A DNA stretch of 64,000 nt from Methylobacterium sp. SyP6R (GCF_019216885.1 NZ_JAAQRC020000001.1:3392501-3456500), one strand, 5' to 3'; numbered from the stretch's first letter, positions 45,886 to 55,251 are shown. The notes: generated from the letters alone by a model not told the origin. Program-made: numbers and translations.

Positions 45886-48307
45886 CGTCCCTCGCCAGCA
45901 ATTCGCTTGCCGCCGCCACCAGGTTGTCGACCGAGAGCGGACGGAACTTGAACTCGACCACGTGCTTGCCGGCCGGCACCTCGACCCCGCGGAAGAGCAG
46001 GTTGGTGCGCAGGATCGGGCGGCGGGCACCGTCGACCCGGGCCTGCCAGCCCGGATAGAAGATGTCGTGCAGCACCAGCACGCTGTCGCGGTCGGTCTCG
46101 ACCTCCACCGTGACGATATTGCGGCGATAGGCCAGGATTGTCGCCGTGCCCTTGGCCGCGGTCACCGGCGCCGCCGGGTCCTTGAGGCCGAACTCGCCCG
46201 AGATCTTCGGCACGCTGTCCTTGTCGACGAGCGCGGTGTCGTTGCCCTCGAAGTCGGGCAGTTCGTCCTGGTCGAGCACGCTCTCGGAATCGACCGGGAC
46301 GAGGCGGGTCGCCAGGTAGGCCCGGGGCTTGGCCGGGTCGAGGCGGTAGATCCACATCTCGCCCGAGCCGTAGAGCAGCTTGGCGCCGGTCAGCTGCGGG
46401 AAGTGCTTCGGCAGCCGCTCGGCCGGGCGGTCGAGGACGAGGTATTCGAGGCCAAGCAGGCTCGCGAGCCGCGAGCGGTAGCCGCGAAACAGCCCTGGGA
46501 ACTGGCGCAGGTTCGGATCGGCGGCGTTCTCGCCGGGGCCCACCGCGCGCTCGTAATCGGCGAGCCGCAGGGGGTTGTAGCCGATCGTATCCTCGAGCCC
46601 GAGCACCATCGAGGCGTTCTGCCAGGCGCCGCCGAGGCCCAGGATCTCGACCCGCGGGTGCTCGCCCTTGGCGTGGCGCGCGTCGAGCTCGGCCTTCAGC
46701 AGCGTCAGGCCCTGGAGCTGCTCGGGCGGCAATTTCTGGAACACCGCATAGCGGCCCGCCGGCTCGGCGTTGAGGGAGTTGCCGGCATTGCGCCAGACCA
46801 GCTCGGCGCCGAGCAGGGCCACGAGGCAGGCGGCGGCGAGCGCCCGGCGGCGCGGCCCCGCCCGCAGCATCACCACGACGGCGGCGAGCGCGATGCCGGT
46901 GCCGATCAGCCCGTCGCGGATGGCATCCGGCAGGTGGTGGCCCCTCGCCGCGTAGCGGTAGGAGACCCACACGATCCCCGCCAGGATGGCGAACGCCGCG
47001 CCCGGCAGGGCGAGGCGGGCGGCCCGCGCGAGGCCCGCCGCGCCCGAAGACAGCCGGGGCGCGCCCTCGATGACGTAGCGGTGGACGAGATAGCCGGCGG
47101 TGAGCGCGAGCCCGATATTGATGACGAAGGTCGCATCCGCCGGCCGGCGATAGAGGTCGACGCCGGGGAAGTGATCGAAGATCGGCGCGAAGAGCGGGGT
47201 GTAGCGCCCGAGCGCATAGAGGATCGCGGCGGCGAGTACGATCACCGGATAGCGGATCTCCCGGGCGGCGAGGCGTCCGCCGGCGATACCGTGCCAGAGG
47301 ATCAGCACGGCCGGCAGGGTCCCGGCGAACAGGTAGTTCACCGCCCGGTCGGTCCAGGTGTTGCCGTCCATCGATTGCCAGTCCGGACCCCAGTAATCGT
47401 AGGTCCAGCGCAGAGAACCGAACACGTCGGCGAAGAGCGCGGTGGCGAAGCTCGATGGCGGCAGCGAGCCCATGATCGCCGCGCCGTAGCCGAAGGACGG
47501 CCGGGTCGAGGTCATCAGAAACTGCATGGTGAGGAGCGAGGGCACGGCGAGCAGCGCCCCGCCGACCACGCCCATCACGGCGAGCACCCCGATCCGCGCG
47601 CGCAGGTAGGCCAGCGGCGCCGGCGCCGTCAGGATCGCGTGGAACGCGACGCCGATCAGGCTCAGGCCGCAGAGGAAGGCGACCTGGTCGCGCCCCACCG
47701 TCATCACGGCGGCCACCACCGCGAAGGCGAGCCCGAAGGCGTAGGAGCGGCGCGCCAGCGCCTCCTCCAGGAGCCACCAGGCGAGCGGCACGAAGCCGTA
47801 GGAGATGATCATGCCGGTATGCTGGAGCCGGGCCGACGCCGAGCCGCCGAGCACGAACACCATCGCGGCCGCGACCGCGCCGGCCGGGTGCCAGCCGCGG
47901 CGGCGGAACAGCAGCAGGGTCGCGACCGCGCCGGGGATCAGGTGGGCGAACACCACCGCGTCGAACAGCTCCATCGACGGCGACGGATCGAGCCACGCGA
48001 AGAACAGCATGGTCGGGGTGAAGAGCAGCGATTGCGGATCCGCGACCGACGGGTGGCCGGCGAAGTGGTAGGGGTTCCAGAGCGGCAACTCGCCGTTGGC
48101 GAGCGCGGCGCCGAGATAGCGCAGCATCGGGTAGAAGTGGTTCTTGGAATCCCACGGCACCACGGCGCCGGCGAGCGGCCACACCGCGGCGGCGGCGGCC
48201 CAGAACAGCATCACGGCAGCCAAGGCCAGCCAGAAGTCCCGGGAGCTCCAGGCATGGGCCGGTGGGAGATGGGCCGGTGATGAAAGGGGAACGGGGGAGC
48301 GCGTCAT
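45857..48307 (-). CDS. YfhO-family membrane protein (GT-C-like)
   Basis: An 816-residue polytopic membrane protein. A dozen or so hydrophobic helices fill residues 25 to about 510, with the YfhO-type loops VPWDSKNHFYPMLRYLGAAL, LPLWNPYHFAGHPSVADPQS and GRYTPLFAPIFDHFPGVDLY then RRPADATFVI. The last 250 residues are soluble and beta-rich, ending LHDIFYPGWQARVDGARRPI. In Firmicutes YfhO glycosylates teichoic acids; family members are GT-C-like enzymes using lipid-linked sugars. Here the acceptor is unknown. The downstream exported beta-repeat protein overlaps its stop. The ATG at 48307 is well placed. Confidence 0.85.
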   Translation of the reverse strand: MTRSPVPLSSPAHLPPAHAWSSRDFWLALAAVMLFWAAAAAVWPLAGAVVPWDSKNHFYPMLRYLGAALANGELPLWNPYHFAGHPSVADPQSLLFTPTMLFFAWLDPSPSMELFDAVVFAHLIPGAVATLLLFRRRGWHPAGAVAAAMVFVLGGSASARLQHTGMIISYGFVPLAWWLLEEALARRSYAFGLAFAVVAAVMTVGRDQVAFLCGLSLIGVAFHAILTAPAPLAYLRARIGVLAVMGVVGGALLAVPSLLTMQFLMTSTRPSFGYGAAIMGSLPPSSFATALFADVFGSLRWTYDYWGPDWQSMDGNTWTDRAVNYLFAGTLPAVLILWHGIAGGRLAAREIRYPVIVLAAAILYALGRYTPLFAPIFDHFPGVDLYRRPADATFVINIGLALTAGYLVHRYVIEGAPRLSSGAAGLARAARLALPGAAFAILAGIVWVSYRYAARGHHLPDAIRDGLIGTGIALAAVVVMLRAGPRRRALAAACLVALLGAELVWRNAGNSLNAEPAGRYAVFQKLPPEQLQGLTLLKAELDARHAKGEHPRVEILGLGGAWQNASMVLGLEDTIGYNPLRLADYERAVGPGENAADPNLRQFPGLFRGYRSRLASLLGLEYLVLDRPAERLPKHFPQLTGAKLLYGSGEMWIYRLDPAKPRAYLATRLVPVDSESVLDQDELPDFEGNDTALVDKDSVPKISGEFGLKDPAAPVTAAKGTATILAYRRNIVTVEVETDRDSVLVLHDIFYPGWQARVDGARRPILRTNLLFRGVEVPAGKHVVEFKFRPLSVDNLVAAASELLARDDDAGETAVR

Positions 48308-48471
48308 GGTGCGGTCGGCGTCCTCGGCACCGGCTCTCCCGGCGCAGGGCTATTCGTCACGCCCGGCCGTGGCCGTCCGGGGCGGAATGGTGCTTAAAGG
48401 GAGCATCGGGGCGCCAGGATGGCAGCCTGTCGTTCCGTTTGCCCGCTATAGCTCAAGCCACTGAAGCCGAG

Positions 48472-49035
48472 ATGAACGCAATCCTCGACCTTCTCCGCAC
48501 CCGCCGCTCGGTGCCGCCGGTGCAGCTCGCCGGCCCGGGTCCTTCCCAAGAGGAACTGGACACGATCCTCGCCGCCGCCTCGCGCGTGCCCGACCACGGC
48601 AAGCTCGCGCCCTGGCGCTTCATCCTGATCGAGGGCGAGGGGCAGACCCGGATCGGCCAGGTCGTGGCCGAAGCCTACCGGGCCGACCACAGGGAAGCCG
48701 ACGACAAGCGCCTCGCGCTCGAGGCCGGGCGCCTCGCGCAAGCGCCCCTGGTGATCGCCGTGGTGTCGCGGGCCGGCCCGCACGTGAAGATCCCCGATTG
48801 GGAGCAGGTGCTCTCGGCCGGCGCCGTCTGCATGAACTTGATCGTGGCGGCCAACGCGCTCGGGTTCCGCACCGCCTGGCTCACCGAGTGGATGGCCTAT
48901 GACCGCCGGGTGCTCGATGCGCTCGGCCTCGACCCGGCCGAGCGGCTGGCGGGCTTCGTCCATGTCGGCCGGGCCGGCGAGGTGCCCCCCGACCGGCCGC
49001 GGCCGGCGCTGCCTGAGATCGTGACGCGGTACTGA
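48472..49035 (+). CDS. Nitroreductase family protein, YdjA-like
   Basis: A 187-residue FMN-dependent oxidoreductase. It begins MNAILDLLRTRRSVPPVQLA with the Arg-Arg-Ser motif of nitroreductases and has SRVPDHGKLAPWRFILIEGE, then QVLSAGAVCMNLIVAANALG and GFRTAWLTEW. The short single-domain length and PDHGKL region match the YdjA type. The natural substrate is unknown. The next gene, 95 bp downstream on the same strand, is a flavin reductase-like protein, so both may serve flavin-linked redox reactions. Confidence 0.9.
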   Translation: MNAILDLLRTRRSVPPVQLAGPGPSQEELDTILAAASRVPDHGKLAPWRFILIEGEGQTRIGQVVAEAYRADHREADDKRLALEAGRLAQAPLVIAVVSRAGPHVKIPDWEQVLSAGAVCMNLIVAANALGFRTAWLTEWMAYDRRVLDALGLDPAERLAGFVHVGRAGEVPPDRPRPALPEIVTRY

Positions 49036-49130
49036 GCGTAAGCGGGCTGGCGCCGGGCCCGGAGGATGCTCTAACTGGCGGCGGACGGTCCGGAGGGGCC
49101 GCCGCTTCCAAGAGAATCCCGGGGCCGCCG

Positions 49131-49757
49131 ATGCATTACGACGCCGAGACCCGCACCCTGCCGCACAACCCGTTCAAGGCCCTGGTGGCGCCGCGCCCGA
49201 TCGGCTGGGTCAGCGCGATCGGCGCCTCGGGGGCGCTGAACCTCTCGCCCTACTCGTTCTTCAACGGGATCGGGGACAACCCCGAGATGGTGATGTTCTC
49301 CTCCTTCGGCCGCAAGGACGCGCTGACCTTCGCGGAGGAGGGGGGCGAGTTCGTGTGCAGCCTCGCCACCTTCGACACCCGCGAGGGCATGAACCAGTCC
49401 TCGGCGCCCCTGCCGCGGGGCGAGAGCGAGTTCGACTTCGCCCACCTCGCCACCGCCCCGTCGCGCAAGGTGCGCCCGCCGCGGGTGGCGGACGCGCCCG
49501 CGGCCCTCGAATGCAAATGGCTCCAGACCATCCCGCTGGTGCCCGCCGGCGGGGGCGAGGCGGCCTACTTCATGGTGATCGGCCAGGTGGTGTCGATGTA
49601 TATCGACGACCGCTTCGTGACGCCGGAGGGCCGGGTCGATACCGGGGCGATGCGGCCGATCATGCGCGGCGGCTACTTCGATTACTTCACGGTCGAATCC
49701 GAGAACCGCTTCGAGATGCGCCGGCCGGCAGGCGGCGGCGACGCGCCGAAGCGGTGA
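49131..49757 (+). CDS. Flavin reductase family protein
   Basis: A 208-residue protein with the FMN-binding split-barrel fold: ALVAPRPIGWVSAIGASGAL, NLSPYSFFNGIGDNPEMVMF then SSFGRKDALTF. The VAPRPIGWVST-type signature places it in the flavin reductase/FMN-binding group whose members reduce or hold FMN. Some relatives are stand-alone, others supply reduced flavin to monooxygenases. No oxygenase adjoins it; the nearest in this window is at 57-58 kb. The ATG is preceded by a weak ribosome site. Confidence 0.88.
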   Translation: MHYDAETRTLPHNPFKALVAPRPIGWVSAIGASGALNLSPYSFFNGIGDNPEMVMFSSFGRKDALTFAEEGGEFVCSLATFDTREGMNQSSAPLPRGESEFDFAHLATAPSRKVRPPRVADAPAALECKWLQTIPLVPAGGGEAAYFMVIGQVVSMYIDDRFVTPEGRVDTGAMRPIMRGGYFDYFTVESENRFEMRRPAGGGDAPKR

Positions 49758-49877
49758 GGGCGTGCGCCTCGCGCCGCCGGGGCTATCCGCAACAGGACCC
49801 GTGCGGATTTTCCCCTCGTTCCGCGGGCAGCTATCGGATTCACACAGTTCCTCTGAGAACCAACCCTTTGTGAATGT

Positions 49878-50003
49878 ACGCGCTTTCCCCTCCCCCCTTT
49901 GGGGAGGGGCTAGGGGTGGGGGTGGTGCCGGATAAAGCTGAGTGGTGCCTCCTGCACCACCCCCACCCCTGACCCCTCCCCACAAGGGGGAGGGGAAGCG
50001 CGC
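49878..50003. repeat. Composite palindromic element (family A)
   Basis: Imperfect inverted arms of roughly 50 bp (49880-49928 and 49954-50003) run from GCGCTTTCCCCTCCCCC to GGGGGAGGGGAAGCGCGC with GGGGTGGGGGTGGTGC/GCACCACCCCCACCCC inside. Each arm has its own hairpin. It is similar in design to the element at 34134-34290. The rest of the 513-bp gap 49758-50270 holds no recognisable gene. Confidence 0.78.
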
Positions 50004-50270
50004 TACCTTTGAAGGGGAAAGCACTCAAGCCGAGATGTGTAAATGCGATAGCCGCGGGCGGGGAGAGGAAAGAACCCGCGCTACACCTTTCCACGGACCG
50101 TCCTGGCACCCGCGGGAGGCCTCATGCATCAGGTGAGAGTTCCGAGCGCCGTGCTCGCCCCATGCCTCTCATGCCCACGAGCTAGGTCTCTCTCTCCGGG
50201 CCGCACGAGAAGCCGACATCGATTCGGGGCCGTGCTACCGTTCTTTGAGCACACGGCGAAGGATTCCCCG

Positions 50271-50573
50271 ATGCAAGCCGCCGACAAAACGACCAGCATC
50301 AGCCTTCCATCCGAGCCGCTGCGCGAGAGCGTTGCGGCGGGCGAGCACGCCTCCCTCAGCGACGTCCGGCACGATGCGATGAGCCTGGAACAGCGCCAGC
50401 GCGAGGAGGAGCACGCCAAGCGCCTCGAAGCCATTCGCGCTCGCATCCGCCGTTCGCTGGACGATCCGCGGCCCGACCTGACTCCGGAACAAGTCGATGC
50501 TTTCTTGGAAGAGCTGTTCGCCGAGGCCGAGAGAGACGGCCGTTTCGCGGTAGGTGGCTCGTCGAAATTGTGA
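50271..50573 (+). CDS. ParD-like antitoxin without an adjacent toxin
   Basis: A 100-residue protein with the ribbon-helix-helix pattern of the ParD family: ISLPSEPLRESVAAGEHASL followed by SDVRHDAMSLEQRQREEEHA, then a charged helix and RPDLTPEQVDAFLEELFAEA. It matches the longer type II ParD antitoxins. GGA precedes the ATG by 6-7 bp. A ParE toxin is normally encoded immediately downstream, but the next 140 bp contain no ORF, so this is an orphan antitoxin or a remnant of a lost module. The family call is from pattern only. Confidence 0.68.
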   Translation: MQAADKTTSISLPSEPLRESVAAGEHASLSDVRHDAMSLEQRQREEEHAKRLEAIRARIRRSLDDPRPDLTPEQVDAFLEELFAEAERDGRFAVGGSSKL

Positions 50574-50714
50574 GCCTAGGGGCGGGGGAGGAAGGAACCC
50601 GCGCGGGACACCCCCAGCCGCGCCGCCTTCAACCTTCCTTTACCATAACCCCAGCATCCTGCGGCCCATGAGAGAGCCGGCCCGCGCTTCGCGGCGCCGC
50701 TCCACCGGGCCGCC

Positions 50715-51761
50715 ATGTTCCTGTTCAGCAGCACGCCGTCGCAAGGGACTGCCAGCCAAGGGGCCAATGCCCAGGCCACCGCCCGTGCGGCGTCCGGCAA
50801 CCCGGTGATCGACGCGATCCGCCAGGGCGCCGAGAAGACCGGCGCCGCCTTCGACTACCTGCTCTCGACCGCGCAGCGCGAATCGAGCCTCAACCCGAGC
50901 GCCAAGGCGGGCTCGTCCTCGGCGACCGGCCTGTTCCAGTTCATCGAGCAGACCTGGCTCGGGGTGATGAAGCAGGACGGTCCGTCGCTCGGCCTCGGCT
51001 CCTACGCGGACGCGATCACCGCCCGGTCGTCGGGCGGCTACACCGTCAGCGACCCGGCCGCCCGGCAGGCGATCCTCGACCTGCGGCGGGACCCGGAGAT
51101 CGCCTCCGCGATGGCCGGCGCGCTGACCCGGCGCAACGCCGACGCCCTCTCCGAGGCGCTGGGCCGCGAGCCGAACCGGGCCGACCTCTACGCCGCCCAT
51201 CTCCTCGGGGTGCGGGGGGCGCTGACCCTGATCCGTGCCGCCGAGACCGCCCCCGGGCGCTCCGCCGCCGCCGACCTGCCGGAGGCGGCCTCCGGCAATC
51301 GCGGCCTGTTCTACGACCGCGCCGGCCGGGCGCGCAGCGCCTCCGAGCTCTACGCGGTGCTCGGCACCAGCCCCGCCGTCCCGACCGCGACGACCACCAC
51401 GCTCGCCGCACAGGCCGCGGCGCCCTCGGCCTATGCGCCGGAGGCCGGCAGCGGCCTGCGCTCGCTGTTCCAGACCGATGCCCGCCGCGGCCCGGTCTCC
51501 GACAGCGTCGCCCGCCTGTGGGGCAGCCGGAGCACCGGCGCGAGCGCGCCGAGCTATTTCCCGCGCTCGGGCGACGGGCCGGTCCTCGCTGCCGCTTCAC
51601 CCGCGCCGAGCCCGCCGGCCGCCCCGGCCGGGATAGAGGACGGTCTCCGAGACACCCTTCGGGACACCCCGGCACCCGGCATGCCCCTGCCGCCCGCCCG
51701 TCCGCGGGAATTCGGCGGGCGCGGCCGCGCCGCCCTCACGTCCTCGTCGATCCAATCCTGA
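50715..51761 (+). CDS. Lytic transglycosylase SLT-domain protein
   Basis: A 348-residue protein. Residues about 30-170 form a transglycosylase SLT domain with the catalytic Glu in LSTAQRESSLNPSAKAGSSS and the ATGLFQFIEQTWLGVMK motif; the C-terminal half is low-complexity Ala/Ser/Pro-rich and probably disordered. Such enzymes cut peptidoglycan between MurNAc and GlcNAc. No convincing signal peptide is present at the ATG, as in flagellar or injectosome-type SLT proteins, so export may be specialised or indirect. It is 35 bp upstream of the DUF2336 gene on the same strand. Confidence 0.85.
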   Translation: MFLFSSTPSQGTASQGANAQATARAASGNPVIDAIRQGAEKTGAAFDYLLSTAQRESSLNPSAKAGSSSATGLFQFIEQTWLGVMKQDGPSLGLGSYADAITARSSGGYTVSDPAARQAILDLRRDPEIASAMAGALTRRNADALSEALGREPNRADLYAAHLLGVRGALTLIRAAETAPGRSAAADLPEAASGNRGLFYDRAGRARSASELYAVLGTSPAVPTATTTTLAAQAAAPSAYAPEAGSGLRSLFQTDARRGPVSDSVARLWGSRSTGASAPSYFPRSGDGPVLAAASPAPSPPAAPAGIEDGLRDTLRDTPAPGMPLPPARPREFGGRGRAALTSSSIQS

Positions 51762-51796
51762 CCGACCGCCCAAAACCCCTCCACGGAGCCGCGCCG

Positions 51797-53020
51797 ATGA
51801 TCGTCCGCCAGTTCCTGCTCTGGACGCAGCACGTATCCGCCGGAAGGCGGGCCGAGGCGGCCTCGTCCCTCGCCAGAGCCTACCTCTACGCCAAGCTCGA
51901 CCCGGCCGCGCGCTGGGAGGCCAAGACCGCCATCACGGCGCTTCTCGACGATCCCTCGCCCCTGGTGCGGCGGGCCCTCGCCGAGGCCTGCGCCAACGCC
52001 GCCGAGGCGCCCCGGACCCTGGTGGTGGCGCTCGCCCAGGACCAGGCCGAGATCGCCGCACTGGTGCTGGCGCGCTCGCCGGTGCTGTCGGATGCCGATC
52101 TCGTCGATTGCGCCGCCGTCGGCGACGAGGCCGGGCGGATCGCCATCGCGGGTCGTCCCCACCTCTCGGCGATGCTGTGCGGGGCGCTCGCGGAGATCGC
52201 TGGCGCGCAGGCCCTGCGAGCCCTCGCGGCCAATCCGGGTGCCGAGATCACCCGCGGCAGCCTCCTGCGGATGGTCGAGCGCCACGGCGACGACGCGTCC
52301 TTGCGCGAGACGCTGCTCGCCCGGGCCGACCTGCCCGTCGACGTGCGCCAGGCGGTGACCGCCCGCCTCGCCAGTGCGCTGTCGGCCTTCGTGAGCGGCT
52401 GCGGCTGGCTTTCGCGGGAGCGCAGCGAGAGGGTGACCCGGGAGGCGCGGGAACGCACGACCCTCGGCCTCGCCGAGGCTTCCGACCGCGCCGACCTGCG
52501 CCGCCTCGTCGCGCACTTGCGCGGCGCCGGCCAGCTCACCGCCGGACTGATCCTGCGGGCGCTGCTGTCGGGCCGGATGGCCTTCACCGAAGCGGCGTTG
52601 ACCGACCTCTCGGGCTTGTCCGCCGAGCGGGTGGCAGGGCTGCTGCACGATCCGCGCGGGAGCGGCATGACGGCACTCTACCGCCGGGCCGGCCTGCCGC
52701 CGGCCCTCGAACCCGCCTTCGCGGCGGCGATGTCGGCCTGGCACGAGGAGACGAGCGGCCTCTCCGACAGCGGCGGCGCCGGCCTGTCGCGGCGGATGAT
52801 CGAGCGCGCGGTTACCGCCTGCGAGCGGCTGCCCTTCGCCGACGCCCACGCCATCGTCGCCCTGCTCAACCGCTTCGACGCCGAGGCGGCCCGCGACGAG
52901 GCCCGGGTGCTCGCCCGCGCCCTGGTGAGCGAGGCCGCGACCGACGATGTCGTGCCGGAGACGATCCCCGCCGGCCTGATCGACAGCTACCGCCGGGACC
53001 GGCCGCGGCTCGCGGCCTGA
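51797..53020 (+). CDS. DUF2336 domain protein
   Basis: A 407-residue protein made mostly of alpha helices of HEAT-like character (AITALLDDPSPLVRRALAEA, VLARSPVLSDADLVDCAAVG, RRLVAHLRGAGQLTAGLILR). The overall pattern is DUF2336, common in Rhizobiales and often a regulatory partner of signalling systems; no biochemical role is established. There is no signal peptide or membrane helix. It follows the lytic transglycosylase gene by 35 bp, suggesting co-expression, perhaps in envelope remodelling or motility. Confidence 0.82.
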   Translation: MIVRQFLLWTQHVSAGRRAEAASSLARAYLYAKLDPAARWEAKTAITALLDDPSPLVRRALAEACANAAEAPRTLVVALAQDQAEIAALVLARSPVLSDADLVDCAAVGDEAGRIAIAGRPHLSAMLCGALAEIAGAQALRALAANPGAEITRGSLLRMVERHGDDASLRETLLARADLPVDVRQAVTARLASALSAFVSGCGWLSRERSERVTREARERTTLGLAEASDRADLRRLVAHLRGAGQLTAGLILRALLSGRMAFTEAALTDLSGLSAERVAGLLHDPRGSGMTALYRRAGLPPALEPAFAAAMSAWHEETSGLSDSGGAGLSRRMIERAVTACERLPFADAHAIVALLNRFDAEAARDEARVLARALVSEAATDDVVPETIPAGLIDSYRRDRPRLAA

Positions 53021-53088
53021 GCGCCTGTTCGCGTCGGCTCACCGACGTGAAACCATCGATGTCATCACGGGGCCGCGCAGCGGAACAC

Positions 53089-53168
53089 GGGATCCATCAC
53101 CACCTCCGTCTCAGGACGAGGCGGAAGGCCGGCCGCCTCGTTTGGCACCGGCAGCGGTGATGGATCCC
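53089..53168. repeat. Palindromic intergenic element
   Basis: GGGATCCATCACC (53089-53101) and GGTGATGGATCCC (53156-53168) are perfect inverted arms around a 54-base centre with its own inner pairing (GAGGCGGaaggccggCCGCCTC). It is another dispersed-type palindromic unit, located after the DUF2336 gene. Confidence 0.65.
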
Positions 53169-53265
53169 GGATTTTCGTCTTCGACGAGCACCGGAATGAC
53201 GTCCGAGGGATGTCGGTCTCTGTACCGGATCGATCGGCGCAGACGCTCGAACGGGCACTGACGCG

Positions 53266-53382
53266 TCAGCGCCCGCCGGCCCGCCGGTCGGTGCACATCA
53301 CCGCCGCGGCGAGGTAGCCGGCCAGAGAGACGATCACGGCGTGAGGGTAGATCGGCCGAACGAAATGGGCGGAGACGCTCAT
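53266..53382 (-). CDS. 38-residue predicted membrane peptide
   Basis: A short ORF with a strong ribosome-binding site (GGGAGG, 5 bp before the ATG). It reads MSVSAHFVRPIYPHAVIVSL then AGYLAAAVMCTDRRAGGR: one hydrophobic segment (about residues 12-29) with a basic C-terminus, as in single-pass small membrane proteins. No family is recognised. It stands alone between the DUF2336 gene and bioB. The call rests on the ribosome site and the membrane-like composition. Confidence 0.5.
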   Translation of the reverse strand: MSVSAHFVRPIYPHAVIVSLAGYLAAAVMCTDRRAGGR

Positions 53383-53607
53383 CGATTCCTCCCGATTCTG
53401 GTGTTGCATCGAGCTTACGATGCCGGACACTGCGCGGACAAGCATGGGTCGCGAAGAATTTTATCCTCGCAATGGCGGATTAAGCTGCCGGGTGGTCTTT
53501 CGTGATCCCGGTATGGCGATGGTCTGCCTTGCGCCGCGTGTGGTTTTGCCTGATGGAACGTCGTTTCATCATGCGACGGTCATCCGTCCCGCCGTAGCCG
53601 ACGCCCG

Positions 53608-54600
53608 TCACGCCGGGGCGGTCGCGGCATCCGCGCGCCTCCGGGGCGCAAGGGCGGCGAAGAGCACCGCGTCGTCGCCGTGCTCGGCATTCGGCGTCGT
53701 CAGCAGGGTGTCGCCGGAGAAGACCGAGTTCGCCCCGGCGAGGAAGCACAGGATCTGCGCCTCCCGCCCGAGCTGTGCGCGGCCGGCCGACAGGCGCAGG
53801 ACCGAGCCCGGCAGGACGAGCCGCGCCGTCGCCACCATGCGCGCGAGGTCGAGGGGGTCGATGCGGGGCCGGTCGGCGAGCGGCGTGCCTTCCACCGGCA
53901 CCAGGGCGTTGATCGGCACGCTCTCGGGATGCGGCGTCAGGCCCGCCAGGACCTGGAGCAGGCCGGCCCGGTCCGCCACCGCCTCGCCCATGCCGACGAT
54001 GCCGCCGCAGCACAGGCCGATGCCGGCCGCCCGCACCGTCGCCAGGGTGTCGAGCCGGTCCTCGTAGCGGCGGGTGGTCACGATCCGTCCGTAGAAGTCC
54101 GGGCCGGTATCGAGGTTGTGGTTGTAGGCCGTCAGCCCGGCCGCGGCGAGGCGCGCGGCCTGGTGGGCCTCCAGCATGCCGAGCGTCACGCAGGCCTCCA
54201 TTCCGAGCGCCCGCACGCCCTCGACCATTGCCACCACCGCGTCGAACTCGGCCCCGTCGCGCACCTGGCGCCAGGCCGCGCCCATGCAGAAGCGCTCGGC
54301 CCCCGCTGCCCTGGCCCGGGCGGCCTGCGCCAGCACGACACCCGGATCCATCAGCCGGTCGCGGGCGAGGTCGACGCCACGGTGATGCGCCGATTGGGGA
54401 CAATAGGCGCAATCCTCCGGGCAGCCGCCGGTCTTCACCGACAGGAGGCTCGCCTTGTGGATCTGGTTCGGGTCGTGGTGGCGCCGGTGCACGGCGTTGG
54501 CGCGCCCGACCAGTTCGAGCAGGGGCAGATCGTGCAGGGCCTCGATCTCCGCCACGCTCCAGTCGTGCCGGACGGTCCCGTCCTCGTGGTGCGGGCTCAT
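53608..54600 (-). CDS. bioB: Biotin synthase
   Basis: A 330-residue radical SAM enzyme that inserts sulfur into dethiobiotin. The [4Fe-4S] cysteines are C60, C64 and C67 ([16 protein letters not shown]). Other motifs are [68 protein letters not shown] and [12 protein letters not shown], with the [2Fe-2S] Arg region RLSAGR. Length and motifs are complete. It overlaps the bioY stop by 4 bp and is the second gene of a bioY-bioB operon under BioR-type control. The other biotin genes (bioA, bioD, bioF) are not in the window. Confidence 0.97.
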   Translation of the reverse strand: MSPHHEDGTVRHDWSVAEIEALHDLPLLELVGRANAVHRRHHDPNQIHKASLLSVKTGGCPEDCAYCPQSAHHRGVDLARDRLMDPGVVLAQAARARAAGAERFCMGAAWRQVRDGAEFDAVVAMVEGVRALGMEACVTLGMLEAHQAARLAAAGLTAYNHNLDTGPDFYGRIVTTRRYEDRLDTLATVRAAGIGLCCGGIVGMGEAVADRAGLLQVLAGLTPHPESVPINALVPVEGTPLADRPRIDPLDLARMVATARLVLPGSVLRLSAGRAQLGREAQILCFLAGANSVFSGDTLLTTPNAEHGDDAVLFAALAPRRRADAATAPA

Positions 54601-55154
54601 CGGGCGAAAACCCGGCGCAGGCCCGGCCGGGCGCAGGATCCGGCGGCGACGAGGCCGATCTTGACGAGGTCGCCGAGGAGGAACGGCGCGAGGCCGAGGG
54701 CGACGAGACGATCTGCCGGCACGAACAGGGCGAGCCAGGCGAGGCCGAAGGCATCGATCGCCGCGAGGCCGGCAAGCATCGCGGCGACCCGGCCGAGGAG
54801 CCCGCGCCCGGCGGCGAGGGCGCCGACCAGCCCGGCCGCGACGAGGTAGCCCGCCAGATAGCCGCCGGTCGGTCCCGCCATGTAGGCGAGGCCGAGACCG
54901 CGCTCCGGCGTGCCGGAGAAGACCGGCAGGCCGGCGGCGCCCGCCGCCAGGTAGCCGAGCATGCTCGCGACCGCGAGGCGGGGTCCGGCGGCCACGGCGA
55001 GGGCCATGACGGCGAGGGTGTGCAGCGTCATCGGCACCGGCCAGAACGGAATCCGGACCTTGGCGGCGATGGTGATCAGCACGACACCCGATAGGACGAT
55101 GGCGAAGGTCCGGGCCGCGCGCAGGGGCGCGGCGCCGACGACGAGGGATGTCAT
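54597..55154 (-). CDS. bioY: Biotin transporter substrate-binding subunit BioY
   Basis: A 185-residue S-component of a biotin uptake system with about six hydrophobic helices. Family motifs are [39 protein letters not shown] and the C-terminal [17 protein letters not shown]. No bioM/bioN genes lie here; BioY can work alone or with shared ECF components. I chose ATG 55154 because GGAGA lies 5 bp upstream; an ATG at 55166 is also in frame. It begins about 15 bp downstream of a BioR box and overlaps bioB. Confidence 0.93.
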   Translation of the reverse strand: MTSLVVGAAPLRAARTFAIVLSGVVLITIAAKVRIPFWPVPMTLHTLAVMALAVAAGPRLAVASMLGYLAAGAAGLPVFSGTPERGLGLAYMAGPTGGYLAGYLVAAGLVGALAAGRGLLGRVAAMLAGLAAIDAFGLAWLALFVPADRLVALGLAPFLLGDLVKIGLVAAGSCARPGLRRVFAR

Positions 55155-55168
55155 CGGGCTCTCCATTT

Positions 55169-55178
55169 TTATAGATAA
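55169..55178. promoter_or_regulatory. BioR box upstream of bioY
   Basis: TTATAGATAA matches the published BioR consensus TTATMKATAA in full. It lies 14 bp before the bioY start and should allow BioR to shut off uptake and synthesis when biotin is plentiful. Confidence 0.85.
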
Positions 55179-55241
55179 TTATGCCGAGGCGGCGCGCAGA
55201 ATGAGCCACGATTGCCGTACCAAGGCAATACGCTCTGAAAA

Positions 55242-55251
55242 TAATAGATAA
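55242..55251. promoter_or_regulatory. Possible second, weaker BioR box
   Basis: TAATAGATAA differs from the BioR consensus at one position and lies about 64 bp upstream of the first box, just beyond the bioR stop. It may give cooperative binding or be chance in an AT-rich promoter region. Confidence 0.45.
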
